From: Geothrix fermentans DSM 14018
GTDB taxonomy: Bacteria; Acidobacteriota; Holophagae; Holophagales; Holophagaceae
NCBI RefSeq assembly: GCF_000428885.1
Contig: NZ_AUAU01000006.1
Span: 1 to 64,000 of the forward strand
Reading direction: 5' to 3'
Length of the DNA stretch: 64,000 nucleotides
Program-made: the position numbers and the translations under genes
In this document: in pieces, positions 53,572 to 61,088 of the stretch
Position numbering within the stretch: the first letter of the stretch is position 1
How the letters are laid out: each line of letters starts with the position of its first letter
Notes under the pieces: generated by a model
What the model was told of the DNA's origin: nothing
Databases searched by the model: none
Seen by the model: only the letters and a program-made list of their open reading frames with translations

Positions 53572-53670
53572 AGATTGGTATATCTGCCCGATGGTGCCGG
53601 TCAAGCAAAATAGTTAGAAAACAATCAAAATATTTGACGGCATGGATCCGAACCCGGGCATCCTGGATCC

Positions 53671-53979
53671 ATGCGGAGCCTCCATCATCCCGGTCGCGAG
53701 CAGCTAGACCTTCCCGCGGTGCTCTACGCGCTGAGCGATCCCACGCGCCTCGAGATCGTGCGCAGGCTGGCCGGAGACGGGGAGCTGGCCTGCGGGACCT
53801 TCGGCCTGCCTGCCACCAAGGCCACTCTGAGCCACCACTTCAAGGTCCTGCGGGAGGCCGGGATCATCCAGACGCGGGTGGAGGGTGTCCACCGCTACAA
53901 CAGCCTGCGGAAGCAGGATCTGGACGCGCGCTTCCCGGGCCTGCTGAAGGCGGTCCTCAAGGCCTCCGGTCCCCGTTGA
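53671..53979 (+). CDS. ArsR-family helix-turn-helix regulator
   Basis: 102 residues: winged helix at about 18-90, DLPAVLYALSDPTRLEIVRRLAGDGELACGTFGLPATKATLSHHFKVLREAGIIQTRVEGVHRYNSLR with recognition helix TKATLSHHFKVL. Only one Cys, so metal sensing of the ArsR/SmtB kind is unlikely; redox or ligand sensing is open. Divergent from the quinone reductase and probably its repressor. Confidence 0.9.
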   Translation: MRSLHHPGREQLDLPAVLYALSDPTRLEIVRRLAGDGELACGTFGLPATKATLSHHFKVLREAGIIQTRVEGVHRYNSLRKQDLDARFPGLLKAVLKASGPR

Positions 53980-54017
53980 GAGGAGGCTGCGGGCCGACGG
54001 GACGGTAGACTGGGCGG

Positions 54018-55286
54018 ATGGCCGAACCCTTCCGCACCACCACGCCCGCGGGCACCGAGATCCTCGTGGAGCCCATCCCCCATGTGCGGAGCTGCTCCGT
54101 GGGGTTCTGGGTGCGCCGGGGCTCGCGGCACGAGGGGCCTGCGGAGGAGGGCCTGGCCCACTTCCTGGAGCACACGGTGTTCAAGGGGACGGCCTCCTTC
54201 GCCACGCCCGACGAGATGGCCGCGGCCACGGACCGACTGGGCGGGCACGTGGACGCCTTCACGGGCAAGGAGGTGGCCTGCTTCTACGGCAAGGTGCTCT
54301 CCGACCAGCTGCCGGACCTGGTGAAGCTGCTGGGCGAGCTGGTGACCTCGCCGCGCTTCGACGCCGAGGAGCTGGCCCGTGAGCGGAGCGTGATCCTGGA
54401 GGAGATCGCCCAGAGCGAGGATCAGCCGGACGACTGGGTCAGCGAGCTCTTCTACGGCGGCTTCTGGGAGGGCACGCCCCTGGCCCATCCCATCCTGGGC
54501 CGCCGCGATCAGGTGTCGGCCTACGGGCCCGCCGAGGCCCGGGCCTTCTTCGACCACACCTACCGGGCGCCGAACCTCGTGGTGGCCGCCGCCGGCGCCC
54601 TGGAGCCGGGCCCCTTCCAGGACCTGCTCAAGCCCATCCTGGACCGCCTGCCGAAGGGCACGGGCCACGCTCCGGACGTCCGCGCCCGCACGCGGCCCTT
54701 CCTGTTGAACGTCCCGCGGAAGGACCTGCAGCAGGCCAACCTGGTGATGGGCTTCCCGGCGCCGGGCCACCGCTCGCCGGACCGCTCCGCGGCCAACCTG
54801 CTGAGCCATGTGCTGGGGGGCGGCATGGCGTCGCGCCTCTTCCTGGAGCTGCGGGAGCGCCGGGGCCTCTGCTATCAGGTGGGCACCTACCTCAGCCCCT
54901 ACGCCGACACCGGCGCCCTCCAGATCAGCGCCAGCTGCGCGCCCGCCCAGCTCCGCGAGCTGGTGCAGCGCACCATGGCCGAGTGCGCGCGCGTCCGCAA
55001 GGCGGGCGTGGGGGCCGAGGAGCTGGAGCGCGCCAAGCTCCAGGCCCGCACGAGCCTCGTGTTCAGCCAGGAGAGCAGCAGCAGCCGCATGTTCAGCCTG
55101 GCCCACCAGGCCATCCACCAGGGCGAGCTGCGCAGCCTCGACCGGCAGATCGCGGAGATCGACGCCGTGACGCAGGAGGACCTCCAGCGCATGGCGCAGG
55201 CCCTGCTGGATCCCGCCAGCGTCGGCGTCAGCACCCTCGGCACGCGCCGCGGCTGCGACATCCGGCCCCAGGACCTGGTGGCCTGA
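54018..55286 (+). CDS. M16 family zinc peptidase
   Basis: 422 residues. HFLEH near residue 51 is the inverted HxxEH zinc motif, with the third ligand Glu in KEVACFYGKVLSDQLPDLVKLL about 75 residues later region (RSVILEEIAQSED). Two similar halves as in mitochondrial processing peptidase beta-like bacterial proteins. No signal peptide is evident, so cytoplasmic. Processes peptides; partner unknown. Confidence 0.93.
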   Translation: MAEPFRTTTPAGTEILVEPIPHVRSCSVGFWVRRGSRHEGPAEEGLAHFLEHTVFKGTASFATPDEMAAATDRLGGHVDAFTGKEVACFYGKVLSDQLPDLVKLLGELVTSPRFDAEELARERSVILEEIAQSEDQPDDWVSELFYGGFWEGTPLAHPILGRRDQVSAYGPAEARAFFDHTYRAPNLVVAAAGALEPGPFQDLLKPILDRLPKGTGHAPDVRARTRPFLLNVPRKDLQQANLVMGFPAPGHRSPDRSAANLLSHVLGGGMASRLFLELRERRGLCYQVGTYLSPYADTGALQISASCAPAQLRELVQRTMAECARVRKAGVGAEELERAKLQARTSLVFSQESSSSRMFSLAHQAIHQGELRSLDRQIAEIDAVTQEDLQRMAQALLDPASVGVSTLGTRRGCDIRPQDLVA

Positions 55287-55293
55287 GGTCGGA

Positions 55294-56742
55294 TCAGCTC
55301 CTGAGGGCCTGCGCCAGCCGGCGCACGGCCTCCTCGAGCTCGCGCTCGTCGAGGGCGGAGAAACCCAGGCGCAGGCTGGGCCGCGGGCGGCCCCGGAAGT
55401 CGAAGGCCCGGCCCGTGGTGATGCCCACGCCGGCCCGCTGAGCCCGCGCCGCCCAGGCCTCCGTGTCGATGGCGGGATCCACGCGGAGCCAGAGGCTCAT
55501 GCCGCCCGCCGGCAGGTCGAAGGCCACGGCCCCGGCCAGGTGCCGGCGCAGGGCCCGGGCCAGCGCCTCGCGGCGAACCTCGTAGATCCGCCGCATCTTG
55601 CGTGCGTGGCGCTGGAGCAGGCCGTCCTCCAGCAGCTCCGCCGCGGCCCGCTGCACCACCTGGTCTCCCTGCCCGTCCGCGGTCTCCCGGCGGGCGGCCA
55701 GGGCGTCCACCAGGACCCGGGGCCCGGCCACGAAGCCCAGGCGGAGCCCGGGGGCGAGGATCTTGGACAGGGTACCCAGGTAGACCACCACGCCCCCGGG
55801 ATCGTCGCCGGCCAGGGGCAGCACCGGGCGGCACTCGAAGTGGAACTCGGCGTCGTAGTCGTCCTCCAGGACCGCGAGGCGATGCCGGCGCGCCAGGTCG
55901 AGCAACTTCAGGCGCCGGGAGGCGTTCATCGTGACCGTGGTGGGGAACTGGTGGTGGGGCGTCAGGTAGACCGCCCGGAGGGGGCCCTCCTCCAGCCGGC
56001 CAGCCAGGGATTCCACCTGCAGGCCCGCCTCGTCCACGGGAACGGGGACCAGCTCCGCGCCCGCCGCCCGCAGCGTGGCCCAGGCGGCGGGGTAGCCGGG
56101 ATCCTCCACGGCCACGCGGTCGCCGGGCCGGATCAGCGTGCGGGCCACCAGGTCCAGGGCGCCCTGGCTGCCCCCCGCGACCATCAGGCGGTCCTCGGAT
56201 ACGGCCAGCCCCCGCGTCTCGGAGAGGAACCGGGCCAGGGCCGAGCGGAATCTCGCCTCCCCCCGGGCGTCCCCGTAGCCAAGGAGGTTCCGGCTGGCCA
56301 GGGCCCGGCGGTAGGCGCGGGCCAGGAGCTCGGTGGGCACGAGCCGCAGGTCCGGCAGGCCGCCCCCGAAGCAGAGCAGGTTGGGTTCCCGGGGGGCCCG
56401 CCGGGGACCGGGAGCCGCCAAGTCATAGCCCAGGCGGCCTTCGCCCCCGCCCCGGAGGGGAGGCCTGGCGGCGGCCACCGACTGGGGCAGGTCCAGAGCC
56501 ACCCGCGTGGTGCGCTGTTCCGCCACCGTCCAGCCCTCGGCCTCCAGCTCCCGGTAGGCGGCCAGCACGGTGTTGCGGTGGACGGTCAGCGTCTGGGCCA
56601 GGCTCCGCGAGCCGGGCAGGGGGTCCCCCGGTCGCAGCCGGCCGCGCCGGATGTCGGCCCGGATGGCCTGGGCGATCTGCTGGAAGACCGGCTCGCGCGT
56701 GCAGCTCGGCCGAAGGGCGACGGGAAAGGTCCAGGGGCGCAT
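55294..56742 (-). CDS. MocR/PdxR-type GntR regulator with aminotransferase-like domain
   Basis: 482 residues. GntR winged helix at about 15-75 (REPVFQQIAQAIRADIRRGRLRPGDPLPGSRSLAQTLTVHRNTVLAAYRELEAEGW), then a fold-type I aminotransferase-like domain with PLP-binding Lys in YLGTLSKILAPGLRLGFV and LVVAGGSQGALDLVART. Such proteins sense PLP or amino acids (GABA, taurine, PLP). Divergent from a coupled operon starting at 56828, which is the likely target. Confidence 0.94.
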   Translation of the reverse strand: MRPWTFPVALRPSCTREPVFQQIAQAIRADIRRGRLRPGDPLPGSRSLAQTLTVHRNTVLAAYRELEAEGWTVAEQRTTRVALDLPQSVAAARPPLRGGGEGRLGYDLAAPGPRRAPREPNLLCFGGGLPDLRLVPTELLARAYRRALASRNLLGYGDARGEARFRSALARFLSETRGLAVSEDRLMVAGGSQGALDLVARTLIRPGDRVAVEDPGYPAAWATLRAAGAELVPVPVDEAGLQVESLAGRLEEGPLRAVYLTPHHQFPTTVTMNASRRLKLLDLARRHRLAVLEDDYDAEFHFECRPVLPLAGDDPGGVVVYLGTLSKILAPGLRLGFVAGPRVLVDALAARRETADGQGDQVVQRAAAELLEDGLLQRHARKMRRIYEVRREALARALRRHLAGAVAFDLPAGGMSLWLRVDPAIDTEAWAARAQRAGVGITTGRAFDFRGRPRPSLRLGFSALDERELEEAVRRLAQALRS

Positions 56743-56827
56743 GGTCTAGTTGTAATGACAGAAATGGACCTTTTCAATAGGCCATCTGAGCCGATCCTGG
56801 AATCGGCCCATCGGCCACGGAGTCGTC
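56743..56827. promoter_or_regulatory. Divergent control region of the MocR gene and coupled operon
   Basis: 85 bases with ATGGTC and ATGGACC direct repeats about 25 bases apart and an inverted repeat GCCGAT (56790-56795)/ATCGGC (56802-56807). MocR proteins usually bind direct repeats. Half-site choice is a guess. Confidence 0.4.
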
Positions 56828-57289
56828 ATGCGCGCATCGAAACCCCATCCCGACCTCGCCCCCGCCGCCTACCAGGGACTGCTCCAGATCTACCGCTACA
56901 CCCGCGCCTGCGGCCTGGAACCGGGGCTCCTCCACCTCGTGGAGCTGCGGGCCTCGCAGCTGAACGGCTGCATCTACTGCATGGACATGCACGCCACCGA
57001 AGCCCTCCAGGATGGGGAAGCCCCGCGGCGCCTCCACATCCTCCCGGGCTGGCGGGAGGCGAACCTCTTCACCTCCCGGGAGCGGGCCGCCCTGGCCTGG
57101 ACCGAAGCCCTCACGGAGCTGACCCGCCACCAGGTGAGCGACGAGCTCTACGAGGCCACGCGGAAGCACTTCTCCGAGCAGGAGCTGGCGGACCTGACCT
57201 ACGCCATCACCCTCATCAACGCCTGGAACCGCCTGGGTGTGGCCTTCCAGCCGGACCTGCCCCTCGACAAGACGAAGGAGCCCGCATGA
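56828..57289 (+). CDS. Carboxymuconolactone decarboxylase/AhpD-like protein
   Basis: 153 residues. The helix with CIYCMDMHATEAL near residue 50 has the C-x-x-C-x-x-x-H motif of AhpD-type alkylhydroperoxidases and related thiol-redox proteins. First gene of a run in which each gene overlaps the next by ATGA. Peroxidase or thiol reductase activity likely; substrate unknown. Confidence 0.88.
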   Translation: MRASKPHPDLAPAAYQGLLQIYRYTRACGLEPGLLHLVELRASQLNGCIYCMDMHATEALQDGEAPRRLHILPGWREANLFTSRERAALAWTEALTELTRHQVSDELYEATRKHFSEQELADLTYAITLINAWNRLGVAFQPDLPLDKTKEPA

Positions 57290-57747
57290 GCGCCGCTCTC
57301 ACCTACCATCTGGATCGCCGCCCGGAGGTGGAGGCCATCCGCGCCCTCTACGCCGCGGCGCCCCTGCGTCGCCCCATCCACGATCCGGAGCGCATCCGCC
57401 GCATGTTCGAGGGCTCCAACGTGGTGATCTCCGCCTACGATGGCGACCGCCTCGTGGGCCTGCTCCGGGGCTGGACGGACTTCGTCTGGGATGGCTACGT
57501 CTGCGACCTGGCCGTGCATCCGGCCGTCCAGAAAGCAGGCGTGGGGCGCCGGCTGCTGGAGCTGGCCCAGGGCCTGGACGAAGGCATCCAGTGGGTGCTC
57601 CAGGCCGCGCCCCTGGCCAAGGACTACTACGCCCACGTGGGCTGGGCGAGGATCGAGAACGGCTGGAAGTTGGACCGCAGCGGCTGGAAGCCGGGCCCCT
57701 ACGAGGCCTTCCAGGCGGAACACGCGGACCTGGCGGCGAAGGCATGA
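57286..57747 (+). CDS. GNAT family N-acetyltransferase
   Basis: 153 residues, starting in the ATGA overlap with the previous gene. Acetyl-CoA loop VCDLAVHPAVQKAGVGRRLLELAQ (Q/R-x-x-G-x-G/A) near 67-92. Catalytic and substrate residues are not identifiable by inspection. Cytoplasmic. Ends in another ATGA overlap. Confidence 0.85.
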   Translation: MSAALTYHLDRRPEVEAIRALYAAAPLRRPIHDPERIRRMFEGSNVVISAYDGDRLVGLLRGWTDFVWDGYVCDLAVHPAVQKAGVGRRLLELAQGLDEGIQWVLQAAPLAKDYYAHVGWARIENGWKLDRSGWKPGPYEAFQAEHADLAAKA

Positions 57748-58169
57748 GCCCGGCCTCCCGCTCCCTGGAGCGCTGGGCCCCGCGCTACGCGCGCCTCGCC
57801 CTGGGCGCCGCGTTCCTTTCCGGCATCGCCTCCCGCTTCGGCCTCTGGGGCCCGGGCCGGGGCTACGGCACCTTCGCCAACTTCATGAAGTACACGGCCC
57901 AGGTCAACAGCTTCATGCCCGCCCGCAGCATCCCCTTCCTGGCCTGGGCCGCCACGGCGGCGGAGCTGGCGCTGGGGCTCGCCCTCCTGCTGCCGCTCCC
58001 CTCCCGCGCGGGCCGGGCGGTGGCCCTGTCCAGCGCCCTCCTCCTGGCGGCCTTCGGCCTGGCCATGGCGATCTCCTTCGGCCCCAAGGAACCCCTCGAC
58101 TACTCCGTCTTCTCCGCGTCCGCCGCCGCCCTGCTCCTGGCTCGACGTTCTGGCCCCGAGGCTTCATGA
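57744..58169 (+). CDS. DoxX-like small membrane protein
   Basis: 141 residues with four hydrophobic helices at about 15-37, 60-82, 85-108 and 115-135. YGTFANFMKYTAQVNSFMPARSIPFLAWAATAAELALGLALLLP resembles the DoxX/DUF417 core. Coupled to neighbours by ATGA overlaps. Role in redox or thiol metabolism for DoxX relatives; not shown here. Confidence 0.75.
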   Translation: MSPASRSLERWAPRYARLALGAAFLSGIASRFGLWGPGRGYGTFANFMKYTAQVNSFMPARSIPFLAWAATAAELALGLALLLPLPSRAGRAVALSSALLLAAFGLAMAISFGPKEPLDYSVFSASAAALLLARRSGPEAS

Positions 58170-59083
58170 ACAACCTGACCCTCTACCTCGCCTCCATCCT
58201 GATCTGGGGTTCCACCTGGATCGCCATCACCTGGCAGTACGGCCACGTGGCGGCCGAAGTCTCGGTGGCCTACCGCTTCACCCTGGCCGCGGCGCTGCTG
58301 GCCGCCTGGTGCCTCCTGCGGGGGCTGAAGCTCCGCTTCACGCTGCGGGAGCATGGCTGGATGGCCCTCCAGGGCACCCTGCTGGTCGGGATCAACTACG
58401 TCTGCGTGTACCTGGCCGAGCAGCGCATCCCTTCGGGCCTCATGGCGGTGATTTTCTCCCTGATGGCGGTCCTCAACCTGGTGGGCGCCCGGCTCTTCTT
58501 CCGCACGCCGTTGAGCCGCCGGGCTCTGGGCGGCATGGCCCTGGGCGTGGTCGGCGTGGGGCTGGTGTGCCTGCCCGGAACCTCGGGATCGATGCAGGGC
58601 GGGTTGGACCGCGCGGGCCTGCTGCTCGGGCTGGTGGGCACCGTGGCCGCCAGCCTCAGCAACCTGGTGGTCCAGCGCAACCTGCGCCAGGGCATCCCGG
58701 TCGTGCAGGGCAACACGCTCGGCATGGCCTATGGCGCGGCCTCCGTGGCCCTCTTCTGCTGGGCCACCGGCCGGCCCTTCGCCTTCGATCCCTCCCTGCG
58801 CTACCTGGGCTCGCTGGCCTACCTGTCCCTGTTCGGATCGGTCCTGGCCTTCGGCGCCTACTTCACCCTGGTGGGCCGCATCGGGGCCGGCCGGGCCGGC
58901 TACGCCATGATCGTCATCCCCGTGGTGGCCCTGGCGCTTTCCACCGCCTTCGAGGGGCTCCAGTGGCGCTGGGAGCTGGCCCTGGGCGCCGCGCTCTGCC
59001 TGGGCGGCAATGCCCTGGTGATGCCGGGAAACGGCCCCCGGCCCAGGATGCCCGCCCCGGTGGCCGATAGACTGGAGGCATGA
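58166..59083 (+). CDS. EamA/DMT family transporter
   Basis: 305 residues with ten transmembrane helices in two similar halves; IWGSTWIAITWQYG near residue 13 is the first EamA helix. Exporter of amino acids or small metabolites is typical. Coupled to rlmN by an ATGA overlap. Confidence 0.9.
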   Translation: MNNLTLYLASILIWGSTWIAITWQYGHVAAEVSVAYRFTLAAALLAAWCLLRGLKLRFTLREHGWMALQGTLLVGINYVCVYLAEQRIPSGLMAVIFSLMAVLNLVGARLFFRTPLSRRALGGMALGVVGVGLVCLPGTSGSMQGGLDRAGLLLGLVGTVAASLSNLVVQRNLRQGIPVVQGNTLGMAYGAASVALFCWATGRPFAFDPSLRYLGSLAYLSLFGSVLAFGAYFTLVGRIGAGRAGYAMIVIPVVALALSTAFEGLQWRWELALGAALCLGGNALVMPGNGPRPRMPAPVADRLEA

Positions 59084-60207
59084 CGAACCTTCCGCCCATG
59101 CCCTGGGACCGCCCCGCCCCCGAGCGAGAGGGGCGGCCCTCGGCCTGGTCGCTGTTCCCGGAGGACCTCGATGCCCTGGGGTGCCCCGGCAGCGCCCTGG
59201 AGACCTTCAAGCGCCTGCACCGGCCCTGGACCTGGAAGGACGGCGCGCCGGACCTGGGCTCGGGCATCCGCCGCTGGCTGGAGGGCGTGGCGGACCTGCG
59301 CCTCCCCACGATCGTCGAGCGCCAGCCCTCCGGGGATGGCTCGACCAAGCTGGCCCTGGCGCTGGCGGACGGGAAGCGCATCGAGTCCGTCCACATGCCG
59401 CGCAAGGTGCGGAACCCGCGCGTGACCTACTGCATCTCCAGCCAGGTGGGCTGCGCCATGGGCTGCACTTTCTGCGCCACGGGCAGCATGGGCATCCTCC
59501 GCAACCTCCAGCCCGGCGAGATCCTGGGCCAGGTGCTGGCCCTCATGGCGGAGCTCGGGCCGGAGCGCGGGCATGAGCTCACGCTCGTGTTCATGGGCAT
59601 GGGGGAGCCCCTGCACAACCTCGACAACCTGCACCGCGCCATCCGGCTCATGTGCCACCCGGCGGGCCTGGGCCTGGGGAAGAACCGCATCACCGTGAGC
59701 ACCTCGGGCCTGGTGAGCGGCCTCGAGAAGCTGTCAAAGCTGGAACCGAGGCCCCTGCTGGCCCTCAGCCTCAACGCCACCACGGACGAGGCGCGCAGCC
59801 GCACCATGCCCGTGAACCGCGTGTGGAACCTGGCCCGGCTGCGTAAGGCGCTCGACGACTGGGGACCCAAGCGCGGAGAGAAGTTCTGCTTCGAGTATGT
59901 GCTCATCGCCGGCGAGAACGACACCGAGGCCGATGCGGAGCGCCTGGCGGACTGGCTGGGCGACCTGCGGAGCGGCCACAACCTGAACCTCATCCCCATG
60001 AACGAGCACGCCGCCAGCGCCTTCCGCGAGCCCGGCGAGGACCGCGTGCAGCGGTTCGCCGAGTGGCTCAAGGCCCGCGGCTGCTTCGTCACCGTCCGCC
60101 GCAGCCGGGGCCGCGATGTGCAGGGGGCCTGCGGGCAGCTGGTGAAGGAAAATCCAACGCAAAGGCGCAGAGGCGCAAAGGTGGCCGGTGAGTGTAGCGG
60201 AGAATGA
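59080..60207 (+). CDS. rlmN: Dual-specificity 23S rRNA/tRNA adenine C2 methyltransferase
   Basis: 375 residues. Radical SAM motif CAMGCTFC, in CISSQVGCAMGCTFCATG near residue 125, and the conserved Cys of the methyl-Cys mechanism in DVQGACGQL near 350. It methylates A2503 of 23S rRNA and A37 of some tRNAs. The last 18 codons (NPTQRRRGAKVAGECSGE) are encoded by the inverted repeat and gene start of the following element, so the natural 3' end has been replaced. Start overlaps the EamA stop. Confidence 0.95.
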   Translation: MTNLPPMPWDRPAPEREGRPSAWSLFPEDLDALGCPGSALETFKRLHRPWTWKDGAPDLGSGIRRWLEGVADLRLPTIVERQPSGDGSTKLALALADGKRIESVHMPRKVRNPRVTYCISSQVGCAMGCTFCATGSMGILRNLQPGEILGQVLALMAELGPERGHELTLVFMGMGEPLHNLDNLHRAIRLMCHPAGLGLGKNRITVSTSGLVSGLEKLSKLEPRPLLALSLNATTDEARSRTMPVNRVWNLARLRKALDDWGPKRGEKFCFEYVLIAGENDTEADAERLADWLGDLRSGHNLNLIPMNEHAASAFREPGEDRVQRFAEWLKARGCFVTVRRSRGRDVQGACGQLVKENPTQRRRGAKVAGECSGE

Positions 60208-60606
60208 CTTGTCGCATCGGATCATCGAGGCAGCGATCGAGGTGCATCGAACGCTTGGTGGACCCGGGCTCCTGGAGAGTGTGTACGAGGAGGCGCTTTG
60301 CTGGGAGTTGGAACAGCGGGGCATGAAAGTGAAGCGTCAACCCCTCTGTCCGATCCGCTACAAGGGGGTCGAGCTCGGATCCCCCTTGAGGATCGATCTG
60401 TTGGTGGACGATCTGGTCATTGTGGAATGCAAGGCGGTGGCGGAGATCGCCCCGGTATTCGAGGCGCAACTGTTGACCTACCTTCGTGTGACCGGTTTGC
60501 GCCTCGGCCTGCTCCTGAACTTCGGCCAACGCCATCTGAAGGAAGGCATCCGCCGGGTCGTGAACGGCCTCGATTAGCCCTTTGCGTCTTCGCGCCTTTG
60601 CGTTGA
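60154..60606 (+). mobile_element. Inverted-repeat cassette carrying a GxxExxY gene
   Basis: Left arm 60154-60181 and right arm 60578-60606 are inverted repeats of about 28 bp with a few mismatches, each built of GCAAAGGCGC words. They tightly enclose a single gene: left arm ends 6 bases before the GTG, right arm starts on the base after the stop codon. The left arm lies in the rlmN coding frame and the right arm ends 10 bases before the dut start. Arm design matches the CACCAAGG and CACGGAGG palindromes elsewhere. Confidence 0.72.
60188..60577 (+). CDS. GxxExxY protein, PD-(D/E)XK nuclease-like
   Basis: 129 residues, GTG start. GPGLLESVYEEAL near residue 26 holds the family GxxExxY motif, and RIDLLVDDLVIVECKAV near 68-84 the D-x(n)-E-x-K nuclease site, followed by QLLTYLRVTGLRLGLLLNFG. 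It overlaps rlmN by 20 bases in another frame. The family is small, patchily distributed, and in my knowledge associated with repeats and insertions, including in rRNA genes; enzymatic role not shown. Confidence 0.88.
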   Translation: MSVAENDLSHRIIEAAIEVHRTLGGPGLLESVYEEALCWELEQRGMKVKRQPLCPIRYKGVELGSPLRIDLLVDDLVIVECKAVAEIAPVFEAQLLTYLRVTGLRLGLLLNFGQRHLKEGIRRVVNGLD

Positions 60607-60616
60607 ATCTTTTTGA

Positions 60617-61072
<456 letters not shown>

Positions 61073-61088
61073 GGGGCCGCACGCGGCA

